This document shows positions 14,605 through 23,900 of a stretch of DNA of 33,107 nt, in pieces (within the stretch, counting starts at the first letter, position 1; every line of letters starts with the position of its first letter). Made by a program: the position numbers and the translations under genes. A model generated the notes under the pieces. That model did not search any database, was not told the DNA's origin, and saw nothing but the letters and a program-made list of their open reading frames with translations. This stretch comes from an uncultured Clostridium sp. (lineage in GTDB: Bacteria > Bacillota > Clostridia > TANB77 > CAG-508). The DNA lies in contig USFW01000018.1 of NCBI GenBank assembly GCA_900553985.1, positions 1 to 33,107 of the forward strand, given 5' to 3'.

Positions 14605-14889
14605 TTAGTCTTCTTTTCTTACTACTATAAATTTTATTATAGTATCTGTTATTCTGTAAACTCTTTCAAGCTCAGCTATTGATTCTGGTTTTGCTTCAAA
14701 GTTGAATAACATATATGTAGCTTCTGTGAATTTTTTGATTTCATATGCTAATTTTTTCTTTCCCATATTTTCAACAGATTCTACTTTTCCGTTTTCATTG
14801 ATTAATCCTGTAAATTTTTCTTCTAAAGCTTTTAATCCTGCTTCATCTACATTTGGATTAACAATGATAATACTTTCGTATTTATTCAT
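14605..14889 (-). CDS. rpsF: Small ribosomal subunit protein bS6
   Basis: 94 residues, standard length. 'MNKYESIIIVNPNVDEAGLK' at the start, 'VESVENMGKKKLAYEIKKFTEATYMLFNFEA' in the middle and 'LERVYRITDTIIKFIVVRKED' at the end are typical bS6 strands and helices. It forms the bS6-bS18 pair in the 30S platform. GGGAGGTG precedes the ATG. It is first in rpsF-ssb-rpsR, behind a strong promoter (14978-15006) and an approximately 80-nt leader. Confidence 0.98.
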   Translation of the reverse strand: MNKYESIIIVNPNVDEAGLKALEEKFTGLINENGKVESVENMGKKKLAYEIKKFTEATYMLFNFEAKPESIAELERVYRITDTIIKFIVVRKED

Positions 14890-14917
14890 TATCTTTCACC
14901 TCCCTATGGATTTATAA

Positions 14918-14935
14918 CCTACATTTTATAGTAGG
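14918..14935 (-). promoter_or_regulatory. Small hairpin in the rpsF leader
   Basis: CCTAC (14918-14922) pairs with GTAGG (14931-14935) around an 8-nt loop, about 30 nt before the rpsF ATG. In many bacteria the rpsF leader binds the bS6-bS18 complex. The CCG loop typical of that motif was not seen, so this is only a candidate site. Confidence 0.25.
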
Positions 14936-14977
14936 TAGAGATTTAAAAATAGCTATACTATCTTTAAAAGCATAACT

Positions 14978-15006
14978 ATTTTACCATATTTTGCATTTAG
15001 TTGCAA
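14978..15006 (-). promoter_or_regulatory. Promoter of rpsF-ssb-rpsR
   Basis: On the minus strand, TTGCAA (15001-15006), a 17-nt spacer, then TAAAAT (14978-14983) preceded by TGG (extended -10). A leader of about 80 nt follows. Confidence 0.65.
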
Positions 15007-15071
15007 GTATTTTGGCTTTATTTCTCTTATTTGTTATGTTTTTGCTTTCAAATACATCTTTATTTTCCTTT

Positions 15072-17624
15072 TTATTTACTAACTTTTGTATTTCCATTAT
15101 AAATATTGGCATTATTGATATTCCTAGTGTTATCTCCCATTGTATTCCGAGTTAGTTTTACAACGTTAAAGATATTTGCTAAACTTGGCATCAACACTAC
15201 AATTACTTGTACTATTATTCCTAAGATAAAACTTCCTATTAAAAATTTATTTTCTAGAATTCCTATTTTGAATATAGACTTTTCACTTTTTATATTAAAA
15301 CTATGAACAAGTTCTAATATCCCTATTGATATAAATGCCATTGTTCTTCCTACGTCTAACCCCCAATATTTGTTTCCTATACTAAATGCTATTAATGTTA
15401 GCATTCCTATCATAATGCCTTCTGTTATTATTTTATTCCAAAGTCCGTCTGCAAAAATACCTTTTTTAGAATCTATTGGTTTTCGCTTCATTATATCTTT
15501 TTCTGCTGGTTCTAATCCTAAAGCTATTGCTGGTAATGAATCTGTTACTAAATTAACCCATAATAGTTGGATTGCCAATAGTGGTGATTTCATTCCAAGT
15601 AATAATCCCATAAATATTGTTACTATTTCTCCTATATTTGTTGCTATTAAAAAATGAATTGCTTTTTTTATATTATCATAAATATTTCTTCCTTGCTTTA
15701 CTGCTTCTACAATTGTAACGAAATTATCATCTACTAATATCATGTCTGATGCATTTTTTGCAACATCTGTACCACCTTTTCCCATTGCTATTCCTATATC
15801 TGCATTTTTTAATGCTGGACTGTCATTTACTCCATCTCCTGTCATCGCTACAACTGCACCACTTTTTTGCCAAGCTTTTACTATTCTTACTTTATGTTCA
15901 GGAGTAACTCTTGCAAATACTGAATAATTTTCTATTTCTTTTTCTAGTATATCTTGAGGTATTTTATCTAATTCTTGACCAGTTATTGCTTTATCTTTTC
16001 TTTCTAAAATTCCTAGTTTCTCTGCTATTGCCTTTGCAGTTGAAATATGGTCTCCTGTTATCATTACTGTTTTTATTCCTGCTCTTTTACATTCTTCTAC
16101 CGCTTCTTTAACACCGTCTCTTGGTGGGTCTATCATTCCCATTAATCCCACAAAATTCAAGTTACTCTCTATACTTGAAGATTCTATATTTGCTGGTAAA
16201 ATATCTACATCTTTATATGCTATTGCTATTACTCTTAAAGCCTTATTTGCCATTTGTTCATTTTCTTTTTGAACTTTTGCTTTATCTACACCAATACATC
16301 TATTTAGTAATACATCTGGTGCACCTTTGGTTATAATCCTATATTTGTTTTTTTCTAACCTATGAATTGTTGTCATCATTTTTCTATTAGAATCAAATGG
16401 AATTTCGTTAATTCTTGGCATTAATTTATATAATTCTTCTTTATTTTTTTCATTTCTTGTTGCTACATCTACTATTGCCATTTCAGTAGGTTCTCCTACA
16501 ATTTCGATCTTTCCTTTTTTATTATATACCTTACAATCTGTGCACATTGTTCCTAATTCCATTGCTAAACTCGGATTTGATGCTTTTATTTCTACTACTT
16601 TCATTTTATTTTGAGTTAATGTTCCTGTTTTATCTGAACATATTACTTTACTACATCCTAAAGTTTCTACTGCTGGTAATTTTCTTATAATACTATTTCT
16701 TTTAGCCATTTTAGTAACACCTATTGATAAAACTATTGTAACTATCGCAGGCAAACCTTCTGGTATAGCAGCAACTGCTAGTCCTACTGATGTCATAAAC
16801 ATTTCCATTGGGTCTATATTTTTTATTAATCCTATTATAAATATTATTAAGCATATTATTAAACATACTACACCTAATATTTTTCCAACTTGATTTAATT
16901 TCTTTTGTATTGGCGTTTCTGGGGCTTCATTTTCTATAATCATATTGGCAATTTTTCCAACTCTTGTATCCATTCCTGTTTCTGTAACTATGGCTTTTGC
17001 ATGTCCATTAACTACTATACTTGCCATAAATACCATATTTACCATGTCACCTAATGCTACTTTTTCATTACAAATTTTACTTGCATCTTTTAATACTGGT
17101 ACAGTTTCTCCTGTTAAGCTTGATTCTTCAACTTTAAAATTAAAACATTCTAATAATCTACAATCTGCTGGAATATAATTTCCTGCTTCTAATATAACTA
17201 TATCCCCTGGCACCACATCTTCTACATTAATTTCTTTTTCTTGTCCATCTCTAATAACTTTTGTCTTTTGTGGTGTCATCTTTTTTAAGCTTTCAATTGA
17301 TTTTTCTGCTTTTGCTTCTTGTAAAACTCCCATAATAGCATTTAGTATAACAATAGCTATTATAATAATTGAATCAATATAATCATTACTTCCTTCATAC
17401 CAAGACATGCCAGCAGAAACTATTGATGCTATTATTAGAATAATAATCATAAAATCTTTAAATTGTTTTATAAACTTTACAATTAATTTTTCCTTTGGCT
17501 TGTCTCGTAATTTATTTTTCCCTTTTTTCTCTTGTATTTTCTTTGCTGTAATCTCACTTAAACCTAGTTTCTCACTTGTCCCAAGTTCATATAAAACTTT
17601 TTCCTTGTCTAAAGTATGCCACAT
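15072..17624 (-). CDS. Calcium-type P-type (P2) cation ATPase
   Basis: 850 residues, the full length of SERCA/PMCA-like bacterial ATPases. Exports or sequesters cations, most likely Ca2+, across the plasma membrane. Order of features: N-terminal cation-ATPase domain ('LGLSEITAKKIQEKKGKNKL'), M1-M2, actuator loop 'LTGETVPV', M4 'PEGLPA' (about residue 288), phosphorylation site 'CSDKTGTLTQ' with Asp331, nucleotide-binding 'ITKGAPDVLL', hinge 'MTGDGVNDSPALKNADIG', and M6 'NLVTDSLPAIALG' with the Asn and Asp that ligate calcium. A short Asn-rich tail (about 830-850) is unusual. AAAGGAGAG precedes the ATG. A TATAAT lies upstream at about 17660, but no good -35 was found. Mn2+ is an alternative substrate. 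It appears monocistronic. Confidence 0.93.
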   Translation of the reverse strand: MWHTLDKEKVLYELGTSEKLGLSEITAKKIQEKKGKNKLRDKPKEKLIVKFIKQFKDFMIIILIIASIVSAGMSWYEGSNDYIDSIIIIAIVILNAIMGVLQEAKAEKSIESLKKMTPQKTKVIRDGQEKEINVEDVVPGDIVILEAGNYIPADCRLLECFNFKVEESSLTGETVPVLKDASKICNEKVALGDMVNMVFMASIVVNGHAKAIVTETGMDTRVGKIANMIIENEAPETPIQKKLNQVGKILGVVCLIICLIIFIIGLIKNIDPMEMFMTSVGLAVAAIPEGLPAIVTIVLSIGVTKMAKRNSIIRKLPAVETLGCSKVICSDKTGTLTQNKMKVVEIKASNPSLAMELGTMCTDCKVYNKKGKIEIVGEPTEMAIVDVATRNEKNKEELYKLMPRINEIPFDSNRKMMTTIHRLEKNKYRIITKGAPDVLLNRCIGVDKAKVQKENEQMANKALRVIAIAYKDVDILPANIESSSIESNLNFVGLMGMIDPPRDGVKEAVEECKRAGIKTVMITGDHISTAKAIAEKLGILERKDKAITGQELDKIPQDILEKEIENYSVFARVTPEHKVRIVKAWQKSGAVVAMTGDGVNDSPALKNADIGIAMGKGGTDVAKNASDMILVDDNFVTIVEAVKQGRNIYDNIKKAIHFLIATNIGEIVTIFMGLLLGMKSPLLAIQLLWVNLVTDSLPAIALGLEPAEKDIMKRKPIDSKKGIFADGLWNKIITEGIMIGMLTLIAFSIGNKYWGLDVGRTMAFISIGILELVHSFNIKSEKSIFKIGILENKFLIGSFILGIIVQVIVVLMPSLANIFNVVKLTRNTMGDNTRNINNANIYNGNTKVSK

Positions 17625-17750
17625 ATTTTTTCTCTCCTTTGTAAATCAATTTATTAAATTATATGTGGTTATTTGTAAATTATGACATTAACTTTACTAC
17701 ACTATTTTTAAATTTATTAAGTTATAACCTCTCCTTTTTAACACTAGATT

Positions 17751-17779
17751 TTAACTTTTTTCTTTTTTCGACATATTAT
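17751..17779 (+). promoter_or_regulatory. Possible ytaF promoter with a 0A-box-like heptamer
   Basis: TTAACT (17751-17756), a 17-nt spacer, then TATTAT (17774-17779). Directly before the -10, TTCGACA (17767-17773) is the reverse complement of the Spo0A box core TGTCGAA. A heptamer can occur by chance, so this is a suggestion only. Confidence 0.3.
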
Positions 17780-17798
17780 ACAAAAGAGGTGTAATATT

Positions 17799-18359
17799 AT
17801 GTTTATTAGTTCTTTAATTCTAGCAATTTCTAGTAGTATTGATTCTCTAGGTATTGGAATTACATATGGTTTAAAAAATACTAGGATATCTTTTATTAGT
17901 AAAATCATATTATTTACTTTGTCATTGATTATATCTTTTTCATCAATTTTCTTAGGCTATTTTCTTAATGATTTTATCTCTACTCCTATTACATCTTTTT
18001 TTGGAAGTTTAATTCTAATTTTTATTGGTATTTGTATTATTTTTAAAACTATTTTTGAAAATAGAAATAAGAAAAATAACTATTACGATTTTAATTTCTC
18101 AAATCTAATTGATCCTAAAGAAGCTATTGTTCTTGGCTTGGCTCTTTCTTTGGATAGTTTTGGCATTGGTATTAGTTATAGTTTAATAGATGCTAATTGT
18201 TTTCTTTTTCCTATTTTGATTAGCTCTTTTCAAATTTTGTTTTTGAGTTTGGGCAGTCTTGTCGGAAGAAAATTAAAAAGTATAAGTAAATTTCCTGATT
18301 TTATTTATGGTTTTATTTCAGGTATTTTACTTATACTTATTGGATTGGTTAAAATATAA
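17799..18359 (+). CDS. ytaF: YtaF-type sporulation membrane protein (MntP/YtaF family)
   Basis: 186 residues with about six membrane helices. The two halves repeat a motif: 'SSSIDSLGIGITYGLK' near the start and 'ALSLDSFGIGISYSLI' after residue 110, each with a membrane-embedded Asp, as in MntP/YtaF transporters. 'GFISGILLILIGLVKI' is the typical C-terminal end. In Bacillus ytaF is annotated as a sporulation membrane protein of unknown transport function; a divalent-cation exporter role is inferred from MntP. AGAGGTG lies 8 nt before the ATG. It converges on the LRR gene, whose stop is only 9 nt away, with no hairpin between them. A 0A-box-like heptamer upstream fits sporulation control but is weak. 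Confidence 0.85.
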   Translation: MFISSLILAISSSIDSLGIGITYGLKNTRISFISKIILFTLSLIISFSSIFLGYFLNDFISTPITSFFGSLILIFIGICIIFKTIFENRNKKNNYYDFNFSNLIDPKEAIVLGLALSLDSFGIGISYSLIDANCFLFPILISSFQILFLSLGSLVGRKLKSISKFPDFIYGFISGILLILIGLVKI

Positions 18360-18367
18360 TTTTATAA

Positions 18368-20443
18368 TTAAAATTTCACATTGTCTCCAAATCTAGCTTT
18401 TAATTTATCTTTTGAATCTTGTGATAAATTAACATTTCCTTTTAAGTCAATCCTTGTACTTGGATTTAATTCTAATAATGCTGTTGCATCTATTATTGCA
18501 TTATTTGATAAATTTATTACTAAATTTGTATTATTTTTTAATGCTTTTAAGTTTTCTAAGTCTTCACTCCATAATGAACAATTTGATAGAGATAAATTTT
18601 TCAAATTTGTTAATTTAGAAAAATCAATAAGTTTATTATTCAAATTATTTGCACTTAGTGATAAATTTATTAAACTGCTTAAATTAGAAACAGTAGAAAA
18701 ATTTGTCACTCGTATCAATGATGTCATATATAAACTTTCTAATTTTTTAAATTGGGATAAATCTGGTAATTCTGTAACAAATGAACTATTACTAATATCT
18801 AACTTTGTTATCTTTTCACTACTACAATTTTTAATAGTCTTTAAAGCCTCTGTACTTAATCTTAAATTATCTAAATTAGATATAATATCTTCTATCTGTG
18901 ATAAATCTATATTGTCATTTTCTCCTATATACAATATTTTTAAATTTCTCAAGTTATTAATTGCAGATATATCTGTTAGTAAATTGTTTTCTAAATATAA
19001 ATATTTCAAATTTCTCATATTTGATAAAATTTCTTGAGATTTTATATCTTCTAAAGTTAGCTTATTAAAAGACAAATTTAAATTTTCAAGCTGATTAAAT
19101 CCATTTAATATTTCTAAATCTGTTAAATTTTGACTAGATAAATTTATGTTTTTATAATTATTAAATAATCCTAGTTGCTTACTATCTAAATAAATAGTAC
19201 CATTTCTCTCTAATATTTTTCCTATCTCATCTAAAGCCTTTATTCCTTCTTCAGAATACTTACTTCTATCACCTTCAATTTGCAGATTTCCCTTTAAAGA
19301 TAAGTGTATCAATTCTTTATTAGCTTCTAATGGTGTTATATCTTTGATATTATTATTCGTCAAATTTAAAGTTTTTAACTTTGTTAATTCTTTTAGTGGA
19401 GATATATCTGTAATTAAATTACTTCTTAAATCTAATTCTGTTAAATTTTTAAACACTACTAGAGGTTCTATGTTTTTAATTTTATTTACCCCAAAATTTA
19501 AACTGTTTAATGTTGTTACATTTCTTAAATCTCTTAAGCCTTCTATATCTTCTAATTGTGCTGAATATATACTTAATTTTTGTAATTTATTATATCCTTT
19601 TATATTATCAATTATATCTTTTAAATTTACCACTCCAGAAATATAAATAGTTTCTACATTATTTAATAAGGACAAAGCTTTATAGTCTTTAATTTTTCCA
19701 TTACCGCTATTCAAGCTAATATTCTTTAATTTTCTACAGTTTTCAATACCATCAAGAGTTTCTACATTTATATTCCCTCCTATATTTATTGAAATTAAAT
19801 TTGGAAAAAATATTAAATCTTCTAAACTATCTAAGTCAAAATTATAAAGTTGTAAATTTGTCTGATTCTTCATCCATTTAAATTTCAATTCTTCCTCTGA
19901 TATACCTGATATTTTTGATATATATTCACTAAATGCTTTACTACTAAATCTTATCTCTGTTTCATCATCTAAGATTTTTTCTTTTATTTCATCTCCATAT
20001 TCTTTTCCATTACTTGCTATATACTTTACATTTAAATTATCGTCTATTAGAAATATATCTTTTAAACTAGCTATATTTCCTTTTCCTAATCCTTGCATTC
20101 CTTCAAATGAATTTTCTTTTAGGGTATAATACATATAATATTGATCGTTTTCACCTTCTTTCACTATTCTTGATACTTTTCCATCTGATAATAATGTTTC
20201 TGGTGTCACTTTTTCTTCTTCTATTCTTTTTTCTGCTTGTAATAATTTTAATTGCTCTTTTACTGTTCCAATTGCCATTTCTACTTTTGCTTCATTAGCT
20301 TGTGTTAATATTCCATTATCTCCTGTTAGCATTGCTATTGATACTCCTGCTAGAATTAATAACACTATTATTGTTATTACTAACGCTATTAAAGTTATAG
20401 CTCTATTTTTTTCTATAATCTTCTTTTTATAATTTGTTATCAT
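18368..20443 (-). CDS. Pilin-like leader fused to a leucine-rich-repeat surface domain
   Basis: 691 residues. Residues 1-40 are a class III leader, basic with 'KNRAITLIALVITIIVLLIL', then 'GVSIAMLTGDNGILTQANEAK', nearly identical to the leader of the gene at 1-624. Here Ala replaces Gly at the usual cleavage site (RA|ITLIAL), and Glu+5 is absent. Residues about 45-200 form a linker domain. From about 205 to 680 there are many 22-residue leucine-rich repeats of the SDS22/internalin style, for example 'LTELDLRSNLITDISPLKEL' and 'LKTLNLTNNNIKDITPLEAN'. There is no LPXTG or second membrane segment. LRRs of this type bind proteins or glycans, so adhesion is likely but the ligand is unknown. AAGGGAGGAAC precedes the ATG. 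It has a consensus promoter (20551-20580) shared with a divergent XRE regulator. Confidence 0.85.
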   Translation of the reverse strand: MITNYKKKIIEKNRAITLIALVITIIVLLILAGVSIAMLTGDNGILTQANEAKVEMAIGTVKEQLKLLQAEKRIEEEKVTPETLLSDGKVSRIVKEGENDQYYMYYTLKENSFEGMQGLGKGNIASLKDIFLIDDNLNVKYIASNGKEYGDEIKEKILDDETEIRFSSKAFSEYISKISGISEEELKFKWMKNQTNLQLYNFDLDSLEDLIFFPNLISINIGGNINVETLDGIENCRKLKNISLNSGNGKIKDYKALSLLNNVETIYISGVVNLKDIIDNIKGYNKLQKLSIYSAQLEDIEGLRDLRNVTTLNSLNFGVNKIKNIEPLVVFKNLTELDLRSNLITDISPLKELTKLKTLNLTNNNIKDITPLEANKELIHLSLKGNLQIEGDRSKYSEEGIKALDEIGKILERNGTIYLDSKQLGLFNNYKNINLSSQNLTDLEILNGFNQLENLNLSFNKLTLEDIKSQEILSNMRNLKYLYLENNLLTDISAINNLRNLKILYIGENDNIDLSQIEDIISNLDNLRLSTEALKTIKNCSSEKITKLDISNSSFVTELPDLSQFKKLESLYMTSLIRVTNFSTVSNLSSLINLSLSANNLNNKLIDFSKLTNLKNLSLSNCSLWSEDLENLKALKNNTNLVINLSNNAIIDATALLELNPSTRIDLKGNVNLSQDSKDKLKARFGDNVKF

Positions 20444-20550
20444 TTGTGTTCCTCCCTTATCTTATTAAATTTAGAAATGCTTATATAAAATAACGATTTT
20501 TATTTGTTATTATTTCCTAAAAAAGCTTTTATATTCATGTTACACAAATA

Positions 20551-20580
20551 ATTATACATGAGCGTCAAAGTCATTGTCAA
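20551..20580 (-). promoter_or_regulatory. Consensus promoter of the LRR pilin-like gene
   Basis: On the minus strand, TTGACA (20575-20580), an 18-nt spacer, then TATAAT (20551-20556): a perfect match to both SigA boxes. The leader to the start codon is about 100 nt. The -35 sits in the palindrome at 20567-20587. Confidence 0.7.
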
Positions 20581-20587
20581 TGACTTT
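20567..20587. promoter_or_regulatory. Palindromic operator candidate between divergent promoters
   Basis: AAAGTCATT (20567-20575), GTC, AATGACTTT (20579-20587), overlapping the -35 of the LRR gene promoter and the -35 of the XRE gene promoter. The adjacent 18-mer GTCAATGACTTTTTATCA (20576-20593) matches 16/18 of the sequence at 4577-4594 at the minD promoter. The XRE protein is the obvious candidate to bind it. Confidence 0.5.
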
Positions 20588-20602
20588 TTATCATTTTAAA
20601 TT
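20574..20602 (+). promoter_or_regulatory. Promoter of the XRE regulator
   Basis: TTGTCA (20574-20579), a 17-nt spacer, then TAAATT (20597-20602), about 58 nt before the ATG at 20660. It overlaps the palindrome, which would allow autoregulation. Confidence 0.45.
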
Positions 20603-20659
20603 TATTGTATTTTCTTATTCAACATTAGAAAATATATTATATGTATTGGAGGTACTTTT

Positions 20660-20935
20660 ATGGCTGAAATTGAATCACAAGAATTATTCAAAATAATTGG
20701 AAGTAATATAAAATTTTATAGAAAATTATACAATTTAAAAAAAGGAAAAATGACACAAGCCCAATTAGCCGAACTTATAAATGTTTCTACTGCATTAATT
20801 GCTAATTTAGAAAGTGAACACATCAATCAAGGTATTAGTGTGTTTACTCTGTGGAAAATTAGTAATGCTCTTGAAATTCCTATTGAAAAATTATTTGATA
20901 CAAGTAATTTTGATGATAGATTTTTGGAAGCTTAA
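20660..20935 (+). CDS. Small XRE-family helix-turn-helix regulator
   Basis: 91 residues, one Cro/C1-type HTH domain (about 10-80): 'IGSNIKFYRKLYNLKKGKMTQAQLAELINVSTALIANLE'-like order, with the turn and recognition helix near residues 31-52, then 'FTLWKISNALEIPIEKLFD', the usual end of the fold. It has no extra sensor or peptidase domain. GGAGGT lies 8 nt before the ATG. It is divergent from the LRR pilin-like gene with overlapping promoters and a palindrome in between, the layout of an autoregulated repressor that also controls its neighbour. It is followed by a strong terminator shared with smc. The inducing signal is unknown; the SinR-like size does not by itself mean SinR function. Confidence 0.9.
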   Translation: MAEIESQELFKIIGSNIKFYRKLYNLKKGKMTQAQLAELINVSTALIANLESEHINQGISVFTLWKISNALEIPIEKLFDTSNFDDRFLEA

Positions 20936-20950
20936 ACTATCATTAAATAT

Positions 20951-20989
20951 AAAAAACTAAAGTACTATCTTTTAATACTTTAGTTTTTT
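20951..20989. terminator. Bidirectional terminator between the XRE gene and smc
   Basis: A 14-bp stem, AAAAAACTAAAGTA (20951-20964) against TACTTTAGTTTTTT (20976-20989), with an 11-nt loop and T runs at both ends. It lies 16 nt after the XRE stop and 9 nt after the smc stop. Confidence 0.88.
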
Positions 20990-20997
20990 TATTTTAT

Positions 20998-23900
20998 TTA
21001 ATGTTCTCTCAACTTCATAGACAACAACTTAGAAATTCCACTCTCTTCCATAGTAACCCCATATACCGTATCAGCAGCTTCCATAGTACCTTTTCTATGA
21101 GTTATAACCAAAAATTGAGTATCTTTTGAAAATTTCTTTAAGTATTCTGCATATCTATAAACATTTACATCATCAAGTGCTGCTTCTATTTCATCTAGTA
21201 CACAAAATGGTGCTGGATTTATTTTTAATATTGCAAATAATAAAGCTATTGCTGTAAATGCTTTTTCTCCTCCTGATAGTAACATCATATTTTGTAGTTT
21301 CTTTCCTGGTGGTTGTACTGTTATTTCTATTCCACATTCTAAAATATTTTCTTCATCTTCTAGTTTTAAACTTGCATTTCCTCCACCAAATAATTCTTTA
21401 AATACTTCAGAGAAGTTTTTGTTTATTAATGCAAATTGTTCTTTAAATTGTTGTTTCATTATTCCTGTCATATCAGATATTACTTTTCTTAATTTTGACA
21501 TTGTATTTTCTAAATCCACTCTTTGTTCACACATAAAGTCATATCTTTCTTTTAATGTCTTATACTCTTCAATCGAATCTACATTAACACTTCCTAATTC
21601 TCTTATTTCATTTCTTAGATCTTTTACTTTCTTTTGTGTTAATTGAACATTTTCTGGCTTTTTATAGTCTACTACATTATTTGGAGTAAGTTCATATTCT
21701 TCCCACATTTTATTAATTATTTCATTAATGTCCTCTTCTAATTTTGTTTTTCTTACTTCTATTTTTACAATTTGAGCTTTTAAATCTTCTATAACTTTAA
21801 ATTTTGATGTTATCTCCTCTTCTTGTGATGATAATTTTTGATTTTTCTCAATTCTTTCTTTTTTCATTTCTTCTATTTTTGAACCACTTTGCTGTACTGT
21901 TTCTTTTATATTATTTATTTTTTCTTTTATTTCTTGAATTGATTTTTCCAAGTTAAAATTATCTTGTTTTATTTGTTCTATTTGCATCTTTTTATTTTCT
22001 ATACTTTTACTTGTATTTTCTAATTCTATATCTATTCTTTCTTGTATTTCTTGAATTGAACTTTCGCTTTCATCAAATGAAGATACTGAAATTTTTAAGT
22101 TTGTTATATCAAAATTCAAGTCATCTATATATTTTTGATTATCTTTATTTAACTCTGCAAATTCTGTAATTATTTTTGACAATTTTTCATTTTCTTCTGA
22201 TATTTTCTCTATTTCGTTTTCTATATTCTTTTTATTTTCAGTTGCTTGATTTTTTTGTTCTTCTAGTTTTGATTGTTCTTCTTTTAATTTATTCAATCTC
22301 ATTTCTATTCTAGATATATTTTCATCTATTGCTATTATTTTTTGTTTTCCTGTTGCATAAGCTATTTCTATTTCTTGTAGCTCTTTTTCTAAAGCTTCTG
22401 CAGTTTCTAATATATCTTCTATTGAACTTTCATATTCCGTTTTTTCTCTTTCTAAGTTTGCTATTTTTTCTTTAAGCTTTTCTATTTCTTTTTCAAGTTT
22501 TTCTATTTCTTTTCCTCTACCTAGAATATTAACAGTTTTCTTAGTCACTGACCCTCCTGTGATTGCTCCTGATGGATTTATGACATCTCCATCTAGTGTT
22601 ATTATTCTAAATGAATATGAGTTTTGCTTTGAAACTTTTATTGCTGTTTCCATATTGTCAACTATTACTGTTCTTCCTAATAAATTTAATATAATTTGCT
22701 CATATTTTTTACTATATTTTATTAAATCAGATGCAATTCCAATAACTCCTTTTTCATTTCCTTTTATTTTTTCTATTTTTTTACCTTTTACTGATGTTAT
22801 TGGTAAGAATGATGCTCTACCTAAATTATTTTTTCTTAAATGTTCTACTAATCTTTTTGCATCTTCTTCTGTTTCAGTTACAATGTTTTGCAAACTTGCT
22901 CCTAAACACATCTCTATTGCTGTTTGATATTCTTCTGGAACTTCTATTACATTTGCTAAAACTCCATTCATTCCTTTTCCTAGTTCTTTTATGTTTTCAC
23001 AATCTTTTAATAGCGATTTAACACTTTTTATATATCCTTCTTTTTCTTTTTCAGTTTCTATCAAAAATTTTAATTTTGACTCTTTAATTCTCATCTCACT
23101 TGAGTACATATTTATACTATTTTCAAACGATTTTATCTTCTTATCAGCTTCTTCTTTGCTTGAATTTATTTCTTTTAATTCTGTTAATATCTTATTTCTC
23201 TTACTATCTATTTCATAAAATTCTTTTGAAATTTCATCTTTTTTTAGTCTTGTACCATCTAACTCAGAAATATTACTTGAAAGTTCATTTTTTATTTGAT
23301 TTTGTCTTCTTTCATAATTTTGATAGTTTATATCTTGTTCACTTATATTTGCTTGTAATTCATATCTTCTGTCAGTATTTTCTTCTACTTTCTTTTTGTA
23401 ACCTTCTATTTCTATTTCTTTACTTGAAAGTTTTTTAGTTATTTTAGCTAATTCTTCTTCTTTTTCTTGTAATTCTTTTGTGAATTTTTCTTTATTAGTT
23501 TTTAAATTTTCTTTTTTTAGTTCTTTTTGTTCTCTTTCTTCTTGTAGTTCAGATATTCTTTTATTTAACTCTGATATTTCTTCTTCAAATCTTTTACTAT
23601 TTTCTTTGTTATTCAAAATACGAGTATTTGATACATTTATATCTGAATTTAGCATTTCTATTTCTTTTTGACTTTCAAATCCTAAGTTAGATATTTCTTC
23701 TATTTTGTTTGTTATTTCTTCTACTTCTGATTTTAGTTCTTCTTTTAAATTTTTAATTCTTTCAAGTCTACCTTCTTCATCATTACATTGAGCTTTATAA
23801 ATTTCTTCGTCTTTTACTATGTTTTCTAAGTCTATTTTATATTTTTCTATATTGTATAAAAACAAACCTATTTCAATATTTTTTAACTCTTCTCTCAAAT

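Noticed and set aside
14890..14977. Classical bS6-bS18 binding leader of rpsF
   Set aside because: A leader of suitable length exists, but the CCG-containing loop of the known motif was not found; kept only as a weak hairpin candidate.
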